NCBI GenBank assembly: GCA_002897735.1
Contig: BDTW01000010.1
Location: forward strand, 1-58,726
DNA length: 58,726 nt
Direction: 5' to 3'
DNA from: a bacterium BMS3Bbin13
Lineage (GTDB): Bacteria; Pseudomonadota; Gammaproteobacteria; 21-64-14
Position 1 is the first letter of the stretch. Each line of letters opens with the position of its first letter. This document shows positions 33,076 through 42,575 of the stretch, one piece after another. The notes beneath the pieces are model-generated. The model was not told the origin of the DNA, did no database searches, and worked only from the letters and a program-made list of their open reading frames with translations. Both the position numbers and the translations under genes were made by a program.

Positions 33076-33738
33076 ATGCCCCAGTTCGACGTCGAGCAAG
33101 CCCGGTCCAATATGATCAAGCAGCAGATCCGCCCGTGGAACGTGCGGGATACGCGCGTGCTCGAGCTGCTCGCCGCCGTGCCGCGCGAGGACTTCGTCTC
33201 GCCCGAGCACCGCAGCCTGGCATTCGCGGACACAAACCTCCCGCTCGGCCACGGACAGGTGATGATGGCGCCCAAGATGGAGGCGCATATGCTGCAGGCA
33301 TTGGACGTGCAACCATCGGACTTCGTGCTCGAGGTGGGCACCGGCAGCGGCTACATGACCGCCTGCCTGGCGCGGCTCGCAGGTCGGGTGCTCAGCGTCG
33401 AGATCGTCCCGGAGTTCAAAGACTCCGCCCGGAAAAAGCTCGCCGCCCACGGCATCGGCAACGTCACCCTGGACATGGGGGACGCGAGTGGGGGCTGGGA
33501 ACCGGAGCGGCGCTACGACGCGATCGCGGTCACCGGCTCGTTACCGCTCTACACCGATGCGTTCCAGGAGGGCCTGACGATCGGCGGGCGATTGTTCGTG
33601 ATCGTCGGCGAACCGCCGGTCATGGAGGTGCTGGTGGTCACCCGCACCGCCCCCGACGGCTGGGTTCGGAAGGCCCTGTTCGAGACCGACCTGCCACCGC
33701 TGATCAACGCACCGGTTCCGCAGCACTTCGAATTCTGA
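33076..33738 (+). CDS. Protein-L-isoaspartate O-methyltransferase family protein
   Basis: 220 residues from ATG 33076 (MPQFDVEQARSNM). SAM-binding motif VLEVGTGSGYMTACLA, post-motif LSVEIVPEF, and IAVTGSLPLYTDAF follow PCMT family order. The N-terminal MIKQQIRPWNVRD replaces the canonical Pcm start, as in the gammaproteobacterial pcm-like gene next to tolC. In authentic Pcm the substrate loop contains a conserved SxxG-YGQP-like stretch; here NLPLGHGQVMMAPKMEAHML is divergent, so repair activity is uncertain. The tolC gene follows after a 165-bp spacer containing a promoter. Confidence 0.85.
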   Translation: MPQFDVEQARSNMIKQQIRPWNVRDTRVLELLAAVPREDFVSPEHRSLAFADTNLPLGHGQVMMAPKMEAHMLQALDVQPSDFVLEVGTGSGYMTACLARLAGRVLSVEIVPEFKDSARKKLAAHGIGNVTLDMGDASGGWEPERRYDAIAVTGSLPLYTDAFQEGLTIGGRLFVIVGEPPVMEVLVVTRTAPDGWVRKALFETDLPPLINAPVPQHFEF

Positions 33739-33795
33739 ACACCTGCCCGTGCGTTCCCCCTGCCAAGCGTCTGCGCCGACAGGGAGCAAGCGGGC

Positions 33796-33822
33796 GGTTC
33801 AGCGACCGGTTGTTGATATAAT
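33796..33822 (+). promoter_or_regulatory. Extended -10 promoter of tolC
   Basis: TGATATAAT (33814-33822) is a perfect extended -10 element; GGTTCA (33796-33801) is a weak -35. The tolC ATG is 81 nt downstream. Confidence 0.6.
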
Positions 33823-33903
33823 GCTTTTCATGCAAACCGGTCACCGCTTCCGTTGCTGTGTTCAACCCCTTAACCCCCCCGCGACAACCCCCGGCGGTTA
33901 GCG

Positions 33904-35247
33904 ATGGGAACGTTCACCCGATCGATCCGGACCCTGATCGCACTGTCCCTCGCCTTGGCCCTGCCCGCCGCGCACGGCGCCGATCTGCTCGGCGTCTATC
34001 GCCTCGCGACCCGCAACGACCCGCAACTCCAGGCCGCGGAGCAGGCACGCCTGGCGGTGCTTCAGGCCCGCCCGGAGAGCCGGGCCGGTCTGCTGCCGTC
34101 GATCGGTTTCAACTTGAACATCAACCGCAGCCACTTCGACAATAAACTGAGCGGTGGGAGCGCACCGGGGCTCGGCGACTACGCCACCAATCAGAGCTAT
34201 ACGCTGCAACTGAGCCAACCGCTGTTCAACCGGGGGGCCTGGGAGCGGCTCTCGCAGGCGGACAGCCGGATCGCGGAGGCCGACGTCGAGTATGCGGCCG
34301 CCCGGCAGGGCCTGATGCTCCGGGTGGCGGTACGCTATTTCGGGGTCCTGAAGGCGCGCGCCGACCTCAAGTTCGTACGCGCCGACCTCGAGGCCACGCG
34401 GCGCCGGTCCGAGCAGGCCCGCAAGCGCTTCCGGGTCGGGCTCGGCGCGATCACCGACGTGCGCGAGGCGCAGGCCCGCTACGATGCAGTGGCGGCGCGC
34501 AAGATCGTGGCGCGCAACGCCCTCGACAGCGCCCGCGAGGCACTGGAGGAAATCACCGACGCCCCGCCCGGGCGTCTTGCGGACATCCGCGGCACACTCG
34601 CGCTGGCGCGCCCCGTCCCGGAGGCCATGAATCGCTGGGTCGACACGGCACTGCAACGCAATCTGCAGGTGCTGGCCCGTACCCGCGCCGTGGACGTGGC
34701 GCGCCGCGAGGTCGGAGTGCAGCGCAGCGGGCACTATCCGACCGTGGCCTTGGTCGCGGACACCCAATACCTCGATGAGAATCCCTTCGGCAACTTTCAG
34801 TTGCGCCAGCGGCAAAGTTCCATCGGCATCCGGTTGCGGCTGCCGATCTTCCAGGGCGGAGCGGTCACGGCGCGCACCCGCCGGGCGGTACACCTGTATT
34901 CCGAGGCGCAGGACCGGCTGGTGCAGGCCCGACGCCGGACGGTGCGCGAGACGCGCGACGCCTACCGCGACGTCCTGGCGAACATCAGCCGAGTCGAGGC
35001 GCTGCGACAGGCGGTCGTCTCGGCGCAGACCGCGCTCCAGGCCACCGAGGCGGGCTTCAAGGTCGGCACGCGGACCATCGTCGACGTCCTGGATTTCCAG
35101 CGCAACCTCTACAGCGCGCAGAGCGACTACGCCGCGGCCCGCTACGACTACCTGGTGAGCACCCTGCGACTCAAACAGGCGGCGGGCATCCTCAGCGCCG
35201 ACGACCTCATCGAGATCAACCGCGACCTGAGCGTGGCGGACGACTGA
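33904..35247 (+). CDS. tolC: TolC-family outer-membrane efflux channel
   Basis: Outer-membrane exit duct for RND/ABC exporters and type I secretion. 447 residues with a signal peptide cleaved near AAHGAD, and two repeats of the OEP family, each made of long helices (for example LMLRVAVRYFGVLKARADLK and TRDAYRDVLANISRVEALRQ) and beta segments (SIGFNLNINRS; YPTVALVADTQYL). The GLGAITDVREAQARYDA and VGTRTIVDVLDFQRNLYSAQ repeats are characteristic. ATG 33904. Its last 32 nt overlap the 3' end of waaA on the other strand. Confidence 0.95.
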   Translation: MGTFTRSIRTLIALSLALALPAAHGADLLGVYRLATRNDPQLQAAEQARLAVLQARPESRAGLLPSIGFNLNINRSHFDNKLSGGSAPGLGDYATNQSYTLQLSQPLFNRGAWERLSQADSRIAEADVEYAAARQGLMLRVAVRYFGVLKARADLKFVRADLEATRRRSEQARKRFRVGLGAITDVREAQARYDAVAARKIVARNALDSAREALEEITDAPPGRLADIRGTLALARPVPEAMNRWVDTALQRNLQVLARTRAVDVARREVGVQRSGHYPTVALVADTQYLDENPFGNFQLRQRQSSIGIRLRLPIFQGGAVTARTRRAVHLYSEAQDRLVQARRRTVRETRDAYRDVLANISRVEALRQAVVSAQTALQATEAGFKVGTRTIVDVLDFQRNLYSAQSDYAAARYDYLVSTLRLKQAAGILSADDLIEINRDLSVADD

Positions 35248-36496
35248 TCAGATAGGGGTCGAGCAGTTCCAGCAACCGGCCCACGATCCCGCGATTACGA
35301 TCGACCAGCCGTTGGCCGCGTTCGCCCATGCGGTGGCGCAGGGGGGCGTCGCCGAGCAGCTCCGCCACCGCCCGCGCCAACTCCGCGGTATCGTGTACCT
35401 TGCGCAACGCCCCGGCACGCGCGAGTAATCCGGCGACCTCGGTGAAGTTACCCAGGTGCGGGCCGGTGAGCACCGGCACGCCGGCCGCCGCCGGCTCCAG
35501 CAGATTGTGCCCCCCCGCATCGACCAGGCTGCCGCCGACGAAGGCCACGTCCGCGGCGGCGTAGAACGCGGGCAGCTCGCCCATGGTATCGCCCACGAAG
35601 ACGCTCGCCCCGGGCGGACAGGCGACCCCCTGGGTACGGAGTACGGTCCGGTGTCCCCGGTGCCGGCACAGTGCCGAGACACGCGCGAAGCGCCCCGGGT
35701 GCCGCGGAACGATCACCAGCAGTGTCTCGGGGAAACGCTCGCGCACCTCCCCGAAGGCGTCCAGGATCCGCCCCTCCTCACCCTCGTGGGTACTCGCCGC
35801 GATCCACACCGGGCGGTTCACCCCCAGGATACGGCGCAACGCCTGGGCCTGCTCCAGCAGGCTCGGAGGCAGTTCCACATCGAACTTCAGGTTGCCGGTC
35901 ACCGACATCCGCCCCCGGTCGGCCCCGAGTTCGAGCAGGCGCTCGGCGTCCACGCGACTCTGCGGGACGATCGCCGCGAGACAGTCCAGGGTGGCGCGCA
36001 CCAGCGGCCGCACGCGGCGATAGCCGGCCGCGGAGCGCGCCGAGACCCGCGCGTTGACGAGCACCACCGGGATACCGTCGCGCCGGCAGAGGTGGAACAG
36101 GTTGGGCCACAGTTCGGTCTCCAGGACCACCAGGAGGCGCGGGCGCACGCGGCGCAGGAAGCGGCGCACGGCACTCGGGAGGTCATAGGGGACGTAGGCG
36201 TGCAGCACCTCGTCGCCGAACAGCCGGCGTACCTGTCGCGAACCGGTCGGCGTCGTGGTGGTGACCATCACCGGGGCGCGCCGGCACAGCGCACGGATCA
36301 GGGGTGCGGCCGCCTGCACCTCGCCCACCGAGACCGCGTGCACCCAGATCGCACCGGTCTGCGCCGGGGCGGCGACGAAGCCGAATCGCTCCGGCCAACG
36401 CTGCCAGTAGCCGCGCTCGGCGAACCCGCGCCGCAGCAGGCGCAGGAGCGCGAACGGCGTCAACACGTAGAGAACGGCGGTATAGAACGAGCGCAC
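35216..36496 (-). CDS. waaA: 3-deoxy-D-manno-octulosonic acid transferase (Kdo transferase)
   Basis: GT30 enzyme that adds Kdo residues to lipid IVA at the inner-membrane cytoplasmic face. 426 residues from GTG 36496 (VRSFYTAVLYVLTPF, an N-terminal membrane anchor). Conserved features: IWVHAVSVGEVQAA with the catalytic-type Glu, VMVTTTTPTGSRQV, YVPYDLPSAVRRFL, ETELWPNLF, WIAASTHEGEEGRIL and GGHNLLEPAAAGVPVLTGPH. The upstream open frame overlaps hldD and is not coding here. It ends by overlapping tolC convergently by 32 nt. Confidence 0.96.
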   Translation of the reverse strand: MRSFYTAVLYVLTPFALLRLLRRGFAERGYWQRWPERFGFVAAPAQTGAIWVHAVSVGEVQAAAPLIRALCRRAPVMVTTTTPTGSRQVRRLFGDEVLHAYVPYDLPSAVRRFLRRVRPRLLVVLETELWPNLFHLCRRDGIPVVLVNARVSARSAAGYRRVRPLVRATLDCLAAIVPQSRVDAERLLELGADRGRMSVTGNLKFDVELPPSLLEQAQALRRILGVNRPVWIAASTHEGEEGRILDAFGEVRERFPETLLVIVPRHPGRFARVSALCRHRGHRTVLRTQGVACPPGASVFVGDTMGELPAFYAAADVAFVGGSLVDAGGHNLLEPAAAGVPVLTGPHLGNFTEVAGLLARAGALRKVHDTAELARAVAELLGDAPLRHRMGERGQRLVDRNRGIVGRLLELLDPYLISRPPRSGRG

Positions 36497-36522
36497 GGTG
36501 CAAAAGGGCGGGGCCGCGCCGC

Positions 36523-37476
36523 TCAGGCGTCGTGCCCCCGCAGCCAATCGAGATACTCGCGCACACCCTCCTCGACGTCGCGGAAGGCGTGATCGAAACC
36601 GGCGGCACGCAGCGCGCCGATCTCGGCCTCGGTGAAACTCTGGTAGCGCCCCCGGAGATCCTCCGGAAACGGCAGGTACTCGATCCCGCCGCGCCCGTGC
36701 CAGGCGATCACCGCGCGCGCGACGTCGTTGAAGCTGCGGCTGCGCCCCGTGCCGACGTTGAAGATCCCGGAGACCTCCGGATGATCCAGCAGCCAGAGAT
36801 TGACCGCGACGACATCGGCGACGTGGATGAAATCGCGGTGCTGCTCCCCGTCGCCGTAGCCGTCGCTGCCCTCGAACAGCCGCGCACGCCCCTCGGCCGC
36901 GACCTGCCGGTGGAAGTGCAGCGCGACGCTCGCCATTCCGCCCTTGTGAAACTCGCGCGGGCCGTACACGTTGAAGTAGCGCAGCCCGGCGATCTGGCTC
37001 GCGGCACCCGGCAGGACGCGGCGCACATATCGATCGAGGAGCAGCTTTGAGTAGCCGTATACGTTGAGCGGCGCCTCGCATTCCGGCGCCTCGCGGAACA
37101 CCCGCCCGGCACCGTAGACGGCCGCCGAGGAGGCGTAGAAATAAGGGATTCGACGCTCCAGGCAGTAATGCAGCAACACCTTCGAGTACTCGTAGTTGTT
37201 GCGCATCATGTAGCGCCCGTCCCACTCGGTGGTGACCGAACAGGCGCCCTGATGAAACACCGCCTCGACCGGATCGGGCCAGTCCTCACCGCGGCGCACG
37301 CGCTCCAGGAAGTCGTCGAGGTCCAGGTAATCGGCGATCTCGCAATCGACCAGGTTGCGGAACTTGGTGCCGTCGCTGAGATCGTCGACCACCAGCACGT
37401 CGTCGCGCCCGCGCGCATTGAGGGCCCGGACCAGATTGCTGCCGATGAAGCCGGCGCCTCCGGTGACGACGATCAC
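36523..37476 (-). CDS. hldD: ADP-L-glycero-D-manno-heptose 6-epimerase
   Basis: Last step in ADP-L-glycero-D-manno-heptose synthesis for LPS inner core. 317 residues from GTG 37476, which overlaps the hldE stop by 4 nt (GTGA). Extended SDR epimerase: Rossmann [15 protein letters not shown], catalytic Ser/Tyr/Lys with [10 protein letters not shown] and [11 protein letters not shown], HldD-specific [15 protein letters not shown] and [16 protein letters not shown]. 26 nt before waaA, so hldE-hldD-waaA form an operon dedicated to the Kdo-heptose core. Confidence 0.96.
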   Translation of the reverse strand: MIVVTGGAGFIGSNLVRALNARGRDDVLVVDDLSDGTKFRNLVDCEIADYLDLDDFLERVRRGEDWPDPVEAVFHQGACSVTTEWDGRYMMRNNYEYSKVLLHYCLERRIPYFYASSAAVYGAGRVFREAPECEAPLNVYGYSKLLLDRYVRRVLPGAASQIAGLRYFNVYGPREFHKGGMASVALHFHRQVAAEGRARLFEGSDGYGDGEQHRDFIHVADVVAVNLWLLDHPEVSGIFNVGTGRSRSFNDVARAVIAWHGRGGIEYLPFPEDLRGRYQSFTEAEIGALRAAGFDHAFRDVEEGVREYLDWLRGHDA

Positions 37477-38927
37477 GGCCGGATCGCCCCGGCCGGGGCC
37501 GCCGGATCGGGCAGCGAGCGGATCCTGTCCACCAACCCGCTGGTGGAACAGCCTTCCCGGTAAGGCAGGACCACCACGCGCCCGCCCGCGGCCTCGACCG
37601 CGCGTGCACCGGCGATCTGCGCGCGCCGGTAGTCGCCGCCCTTGACCAGCACGTCGGGGACCACGCACCCGATGAGCCGCTCCGGCGTATCCTCGGAGAA
37701 CGCCACGACCCAGTCCACGCAACGCAGCGCGGCGAGCACCTCCATGCGTTGCGCGCCCGTAACCAGCGGACGATCGGGACCCTTCAGGCGACGCACCGAA
37801 TCGTCGTCGTTGACCGCCACCACCAGGCGCTCGCCGAAGCCGCGCGCGTGCTCCAGATAGCCGACGTGGCCCGCGTGCAGGAGATCGAAGCAACCGTTGG
37901 TCATCACCACCGATTCGCCGTGGGCGCGCGCGTCGGCCACCGCCTCGAGCAGGGCCGCCTCGTCCACCACACCGCGGTGCGAATTCTCCAGCTCGCGCAG
38001 CGCGCGGCGCAATTCCGGCGCAGTGACCGTCGCCGCGCCCAACTTGCCGACCACGATCCCCGCCGCGAGGTTGGCGAGAGCGGTCGCCCCGGCGAGGTCC
38101 TCGCCGGCGGCGAGCGCCGCGGCGAGCACCCCGATTACAGTATCGCCGGCACCGGTCACGTCGAAGACCTCGCGCGCCTGCGCGGGCAGGCGCAGCGCGG
38201 GACCGGCGGCGGGCACCAGCATCATGCCTTCTTCGCCCAGGGTCACCAGCAGCGCATCGAGGCCGTGGCGCCCGGCGAGGGTCCGGGCGCGCGCCTCCAA
38301 CTCCGCGTCCCCGCGGCACACCCCGGCCACCGCCTCGAACTCGGTGCGGTTCGGGGTCACCAGGCTCGCGCCCCGGTAACGCTCGAAGTCCCCTCCCTTG
38401 GGATCGACCAGCACCGCGCGCCCGGCGGCGCGCGCGGCGGCGATCAGCGCCGGGGCGTCGCGCAGCACCCCCTTGCCGTAGTCCGAGAACACCACGAGGT
38501 CCGCGTCCGCCAGCGCGGCGCGGAACTCCTCCAGCACACGCGCGGTGTCGAGCGCGGGTTCCTCGTCCTCGAAATCGAGCCGAATGAGCTGCTGATGGCG
38601 ACTCAGCACCCGCAGCTTGGTGACGGTGGCGCAGCCTTCCAGGACCACCGCCCGCACGGCGACCCCGGCCTCTTCGAGCAGCCCGCGCAGGCGCTCGCCG
38701 GGCGCATCCGCACCGCACAAGCCCACCACGGTTGCATGCCCGCCGAGCGCGGCGATCCCGAGCGCGACGTTGCCCGCCCCGCCCGGGCGCTCGGTCTCGG
38801 TACCGACCCGCACCACCGGCACCGGCGCCTCCGGAGAGATGCGCACGGTGGACCCGTCCCAGTAGCGGTCGAGCATCAGGTCCCCGGCCACCAGTACCCG
38901 GGCGTTCGTGAAAGTCGGGGTCTGCAT
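37473..38927 (-). CDS. hldE: Bifunctional heptose 7-phosphate kinase / heptose 1-phosphate adenylyltransferase
   Basis: 484 residues with two domains: residues ~1-320 a PfkB/ribokinase-type kinase ([43 protein letters not shown]) that phosphorylates heptose 7-P at C1, and residues ~340-475 a nucleotidyltransferase with [19 protein letters not shown] (HxGH) that makes ADP-heptose. The ATG at 38927 gives a normal N terminus. First gene of hldE-hldD-waaA, divergent from the LpxL-type gene over ~115 bp. The fused form is usual in gammaproteobacteria. Confidence 0.97.
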   Translation of the reverse strand: MQTPTFTNARVLVAGDLMLDRYWDGSTVRISPEAPVPVVRVGTETERPGGAGNVALGIAALGGHATVVGLCGADAPGERLRGLLEEAGVAVRAVVLEGCATVTKLRVLSRHQQLIRLDFEDEEPALDTARVLEEFRAALADADLVVFSDYGKGVLRDAPALIAAARAAGRAVLVDPKGGDFERYRGASLVTPNRTEFEAVAGVCRGDAELEARARTLAGRHGLDALLVTLGEEGMMLVPAAGPALRLPAQAREVFDVTGAGDTVIGVLAAALAAGEDLAGATALANLAAGIVVGKLGAATVTAPELRRALRELENSHRGVVDEAALLEAVADARAHGESVVMTNGCFDLLHAGHVGYLEHARGFGERLVVAVNDDDSVRRLKGPDRPLVTGAQRMEVLAALRCVDWVVAFSEDTPERLIGCVVPDVLVKGGDYRRAQIAGARAVEAAGGRVVVLPYREGCSTSGLVDRIRSLPDPAAPAGAIRP

Positions 38928-39043
38928 CGCGTGCGACGATCCATCGGAGATCCCGGCGCATCATAACACGGGGCACGGAACGGCCTTGCGTCCGGCGCCC
39001 GCGATTCTGCTAGAATTTCCGCTCCACCCGGCACCTATCCGAC

Positions 39044-39973
39044 GTGAACCGATCCCACCCCACCCCGCCCGACCGCCGCCGGCTCGCACCCCGCTACTGG
39101 CCGACGTGGCTGGGAGTCGGCCTCATGTGGTGCCTCGCTCAATTACCGTATTCGGCGCAGGTGCGTCTCGGGCGGACACTCGGCCTCGCACTCGCCCCGT
39201 TCGCGCGCGAACGCCGGCACATCGCGCGTACCAACCTGCGCCTGTGCTTCCCGGAACTGGACACCGCCGCCCGCCGGCGCCTGTTGCGCGAACACTTCGC
39301 CTCGCTCGGAGTGGCCGCCTTCGAGACCGCGCTGAGTTGGTGGGCGCCGGCGCGGCGCCTGCGCGGCCTCGCGCACATCGAAGGACTCGAACACCTCCAC
39401 GCCGCCCTGGCGCGCGGGCGCGGGGTCATCCTGCTCAGCGCCCACTTCACCCCGCTCGAGATCGGCGGGCGGCTGCTGGCGCTGCACGCCCCCTTCCACG
39501 TCCTCTACCGCGAACACAAGAACCCGGCCTTCGAATCGGTGATGCGCCGGGCCCGCGAGCGCCACTTCGAGAAGGCGATTCCCCGCGAAGACATGCGCGC
39601 ACTGTTGCGCAGCCTCAAGGCGAACCTGCCGGTCTGGTACGCCCCCGACCAGAACTACGGCGGCGAACACAGCGTCTACGTCCCGTTCTTCGGCGTGCCC
39701 GCGGCGACCATCACCACCACCTCGCGCATCGCACGCATCAGCGGCGCGGCGGTGGTACCGTTCTTCCCGCACCGCCTGCCCGGCGGGCGCGGCTACCGGC
39801 TGGTCCTGTATCCCGCACTGGACCGATTCCCGAGCGGCGACCCGCAGGCCGACACCCTGCGCATCAACCGCCTCATCGAGGCCGAGATCCGCAAGACCCC
39901 GGAGCAATACCTGTGGGTCCACCGCCGCTTCAAGACCCACCCCGACGGCAAAAACGTCCTCTACCGCCGGTGA
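39044..39973 (+). CDS. LpxL/HtrB-type lipid A acyltransferase
   Basis: Inner-membrane acyltransferase of late lipid A synthesis, probably adding laurate or myristate to Kdo2-lipid IVA. 309 residues from GTG 39044. N-terminal membrane helix LGVGLMWCLAQLPYSA; catalytic HxxxxE motif in LLSAHFTPLEIGG; WYAPDQNYGGEHSVYVPFFG and AAVVPFFPHRLPGGRGY are family signatures. The order of sequence near the active site (GVILLSAHFTPLEIG) fits LpxL more than LpxM, but which fatty acid is added cannot be told. Divergent from hldE. Confidence 0.9.
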   Translation: MNRSHPTPPDRRRLAPRYWPTWLGVGLMWCLAQLPYSAQVRLGRTLGLALAPFARERRHIARTNLRLCFPELDTAARRRLLREHFASLGVAAFETALSWWAPARRLRGLAHIEGLEHLHAALARGRGVILLSAHFTPLEIGGRLLALHAPFHVLYREHKNPAFESVMRRARERHFEKAIPREDMRALLRSLKANLPVWYAPDQNYGGEHSVYVPFFGVPAATITTTSRIARISGAAVVPFFPHRLPGGRGYRLVLYPALDRFPSGDPQADTLRINRLIEAEIRKTPEQYLWVHRRFKTHPDGKNVLYRR

Positions 39974-39994
39974 ACCCCGGGGACCCGCATTCCA

Positions 39995-40091
39995 TGTAGC
40001 CTGGATGGAGCGTAGCGAAATCCGGGGGACGGGTTTCCTCGCAGCACCGGAATCCCCGGATTTCGGCCTGCGGCCTGTATCCGGGCTACAT
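39995..40091. repeat. Type-2 dispersed palindromic repeat
   Basis: Arms TGTAGCCTGGATGGAGCG and GTATCCGGGCTACA, with inner AAATCCGGGGGAC and ATCCCCGGATTTCGG. 21 nt after the LpxL-type gene. Together with the hairpins at 40158-40342 it fills the 405-bp gap up to the heptosyltransferase; no gene is seen there. Confidence 0.9.
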
Positions 40092-40157
40092 CGGATTGAG
40101 CCGTCGGTGGGGGTGTAAGCGCCGGGTCATTCCGTAGCGCCCGGTGTGGCGCGAAAC

Positions 40158-40342
40158 GTCGTCGGCCGGGCGAGCCCGGCCCTACCGGGTGGGTGTGATC
40201 ACCGATGCGGGTATGAGGCGGGGCTTCCCCGCCGGGGTGGCGATATTCTGTAGGGCGGGCCTCGGCCCGCCGACGGCGTTGGAAAATCCCACCAACCGCG
40301 ATACACCAACGTCGTCGGCCGGGCGAGCCCGGCCCCCCTCCC
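40158..40342. repeat. Type-1 dispersed hairpins (three arms)
   Basis: CGGCCGGGCGAGCCCGGCC-CTACC (40162-40186) faces TGTAGGGCGGGCCTCGGCCCGCCG (40251-40275); a third arm, CGGCCGGGCGAGCCCGGCC (40316-40334), follows. Related to the units of the 16.1-16.7 kb array. Confidence 0.88.
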
Positions 40343-40378
40343 GGCGTCGAAGGAATGCGGGGGTTATACTCCCGGGTC

Positions 40379-41461
40379 ATGGAGCCCGCCACGCACGATC
40401 CGGCGCCGCGCCCCGATCTCCCGGCGCGCGAAGACATCCGGCGTATCCTGATCATCAAGTGGAGTGCGCTTGGGGACGTGGTACTCGCCACGGCGATCAT
40501 GGAGGATATCTTCCGCGCCTTCCCCGGCCGCACCATCGACCTCAACACCCTGCCGTCCTGGGTGGGATTGTTCCGCGACGATCCGCGCTTCCGCGAGGTG
40601 TTCGCCTTCGGCGTGCGCGGCGCGCAACGGGCGCGCGAGATGCGACGTTGGCTCACCCATGTAGCGGCGCGCCGCTACGACCTGATCGTCGACCTGCAGT
40701 CCACGGACCGCTCGCGCATCCTTCTCGGCCTGCTCGCGCTGCGCCGCCGCCTGCCGCCGTGGCGCATCGGCAACCACCGTGCAATTCCCTACAACTTCTA
40801 CCCGGATGCCCTGCCCCGGCCCTCCCACATCCACGAGCGGATGCGCTCGGCGCTGCGCAACGCGGGCATCGAGCCCCGTACCGAGCGCCCGGTGCTGCAT
40901 ATCCCCGCCGGGAACCGTGCCCGCGCCGCAGCCCTGGCCGCAAAACACGATTTGGTGGCCGGCGACTACGCGGTACTCCTGCCGGGCTGCCAGGCGGCGG
41001 GCTTCCTCAAGCGCTGGGGCGCGGAGCACTACGCCGAACTGGCACGCGGGCTGCACCGCAAAGGGCTGGCGCGCGTCGTGCTGCTCGGCGGACCGGACGA
41101 GGAGAGAGAGTGCCGGCGCATCGCGGAACTCGCCGGTCCCTGCATCGCCGATCTGTGCGGTGCGACGCGGATTCCGGACCTCGTGCCGCTGTGCGAGGGC
41201 GCGCGCGTGGTGGTCGCCAACGACACCGGCACCGCGCACGTCGCCGCCGCCGCGGCACGCCCCTTGGTGCTGATCTGCGGCCCCACCGACCCGCGGCGCG
41301 TACGCCCCATCGGCCCCGGCGTCGTCACCGTACAAGCGGACCTACCCTGCATCAACTGCTACCGCAAGACCTGCCCGCACCACACCTGCATGCGGCTGGT
41401 GACCCCCGGGCGGGTGCTGGATGCGGTTACGGAAGCGGTCAGCCGGACGGCGACGGCTTGA
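40379..41461 (+). CDS. ADP-heptose:LPS heptosyltransferase (GT9 family)
   Basis: 360 residues from ATG 40379; an in-frame ATG at 40355 would add eight residues but has no better ribosome site. GT9 features: N-terminal ILIIKWSALGDVVLATAI, the substrate part VDLQSTDRSRI, donor domain YAVLLPGCQAAGFLKRWG, VVANDTGTAHVAAAAARPLVLICGP and a C-terminal Cys cluster CINCYRKTCPHHTCM, which is common in WaaF/WaaQ-like members. Whether it adds the first, second or third heptose is not determined. It follows the two repeat blocks downstream of the LpxL-type gene. Confidence 0.88.
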   Translation: MEPATHDPAPRPDLPAREDIRRILIIKWSALGDVVLATAIMEDIFRAFPGRTIDLNTLPSWVGLFRDDPRFREVFAFGVRGAQRAREMRRWLTHVAARRYDLIVDLQSTDRSRILLGLLALRRRLPPWRIGNHRAIPYNFYPDALPRPSHIHERMRSALRNAGIEPRTERPVLHIPAGNRARAAALAAKHDLVAGDYAVLLPGCQAAGFLKRWGAEHYAELARGLHRKGLARVVLLGGPDEERECRRIAELAGPCIADLCGATRIPDLVPLCEGARVVVANDTGTAHVAAAAARPLVLICGPTDPRRVRPIGPGVVTVQADLPCINCYRKTCPHHTCMRLVTPGRVLDAVTEAVSRTATA

Positions 41462-41470
41462 TCGGGTGAA

Positions 41471-41488
41471 GGGGTCAGAGTACTTGAA
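41471..41488. repeat. Type-3 repeat, single copy
   Basis: GGGGTCAGAGTACTTGAA, 10 nt after the heptosyltransferase stop. The same motif forms an inverted pair at 42497-42575 and a variant at 49795-49814. Such motifs are commonly near REP-associated tyrosine transposase genes in other genomes (from memory); no transposase gene was recognised here. Confidence 0.75.
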
Positions 41489-41501
41489 ACGCCTGGCACC
41501 C

Positions 41502-41634
41502 GTAGCCTGGATGCAGGCCGCAGGCCGAAATCCGGGAATCGCGGTGCCGAAGGAAACCTCGTCCCCCGGATTGCGCTGCGCTCCATCCAGGCTACATTTT
41601 CGTGGCCTGGATGCAGGCCGAAATCCGGGGACCC
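41502..41634. repeat. Type-2 repeat plus truncated second copy
   Basis: Full element 41502-41596 with arms GTAGCCTGGATGCAGG and CCATCCAGGCTACA; immediately after it a truncated second copy GTGGCCTGGATGCAGGCCG (41602-) that ends at the 3' end of the GT2 gene. Confidence 0.85.
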
Positions 41635-41644
41635 GCGGCTCCCC

Positions 41645-42460
41645 TCAATACCGCTGCGTACGCGCCGGTCGCGGCGCGGCGGGCGCCCCCGGCGGCATCA
41701 GCCGCGTCCCGTAACGACGGAACTGGCGCTCCTCGTAGGTCTTGGCATACTTCAGAAACACGTAGAATGCGCCGCACACGGAGGTGATGAACCCCGCCCA
41801 ACCGTTGAGGAAGTTGCGCTTGAAGAGATAGGAGCGAAGGAAATAGACCGGCGGATAGAACACCAGGATCCAGGGACTGCGCCCGCGCCCCTTGGCGAGC
41901 TTGTCGGCGACCAGGCCGGTCGAATAATGGTTGAGCTTGTCCATCTTGGTGTGCAGATCGGTCTCGCCGAAATGGTAGAACGGGTGGCGCAAACGCCGCA
42001 CCACCCCCTCGACCTTCGGAGCGGCGTGCACCGGCATGTCGTCGATGCGCCCCTTGGTCTTGTCGAACAGCCTCAAAAAGGCGTTGAGCCGCACATGCGG
42101 GCTGGTCATGCGCCAGAAGAGCTGTTCCTGGCGCGGGATCTCATAGCCGTCGGCCTCGGGCCCCGCGGCCAGCAAGGCGCGGATCTCCTCCTGCGATCCC
42201 GGCGAGAGCGCCTCGTCGGCGTCCAGCAGCAAGACCCAGCGATGGCGCGTCTGCTCCAGCGCGAGCTGCTTCTGGCGGCCGTAACCCAGAAACTCGTGCC
42301 GGGAGATGCGGCAACCGTAGCGCCGGGCGATCTGCACGGTCGCGTCGGTGCTGAAGGAATCCAGCAGCACGATCTCCTCGGCCCAGCGAACGCTCTCCAG
42401 GCAGGCCGCCAGCGTGCGTTCGTTGTTGAACGTGGTCACGAATACCGATAGATTCATCAT
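41645..42460 (-). CDS. GT2-family glycosyltransferase, WaaE/KdtX-like
   Basis: 271 residues. GT-A fold: SVFVTTFNNERTLAACLES, IVLLDSFSTDATVQIARR, and the DXD-type LLLDADEALS. The WaaE/KdtX subgroup (LPS core beta-glucosyltransferases) shares the later FYHFGETDLHTKMDKLNHYS and FFR-like YLFKRNFLNGWAGF segments with a C-terminal membrane-associated part. Two adjacent ATG codons (42460, 42457) are possible starts. It lies on the minus strand between type-2 and type-3 repeats, opposite to neighbouring LPS genes, so it forms its own unit. Confidence 0.9.
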   Translation of the reverse strand: MMNLSVFVTTFNNERTLAACLESVRWAEEIVLLDSFSTDATVQIARRYGCRISRHEFLGYGRQKQLALEQTRHRWVLLLDADEALSPGSQEEIRALLAAGPEADGYEIPRQEQLFWRMTSPHVRLNAFLRLFDKTKGRIDDMPVHAAPKVEGVVRRLRHPFYHFGETDLHTKMDKLNHYSTGLVADKLAKGRGRSPWILVFYPPVYFLRSYLFKRNFLNGWAGFITSVCGAFYVFLKYAKTYEERQFRRYGTRLMPPGAPAAPRPARTQRY

Positions 42461-42496
42461 GATCGATCCTTGGGGGTCAAGGGGCGCAGGGTTCCA

Positions 42497-42575
42497 GGGG
42501 TCAAAGTACTTGAAATTTTACGGCGGATTTCGGGCAAGGAGTCAAGATGTTTGAGAATTTCAGGTACTCTGACCC
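42497..42575. repeat. Type-3 repeat, inverted pair
   Basis: GGGGTCAAAGTACTTGAAATT (42497-42517, shown up to the palindrome arm) pairs with AATTTCAGGTACTCTGACCC (42556-42575), separated by about 38 nt. This 79-bp inverted repeat marks the left edge of the less GC-rich LPS segment. Confidence 0.85.

Noticed and set aside
41471-42575. Complete insertion sequence or RAYT transposase between the type-3 repeats
   Set aside because: The only gene between them is an intact WaaE-like glycosyltransferase; no transposase motif (HUH or DDE) was found.
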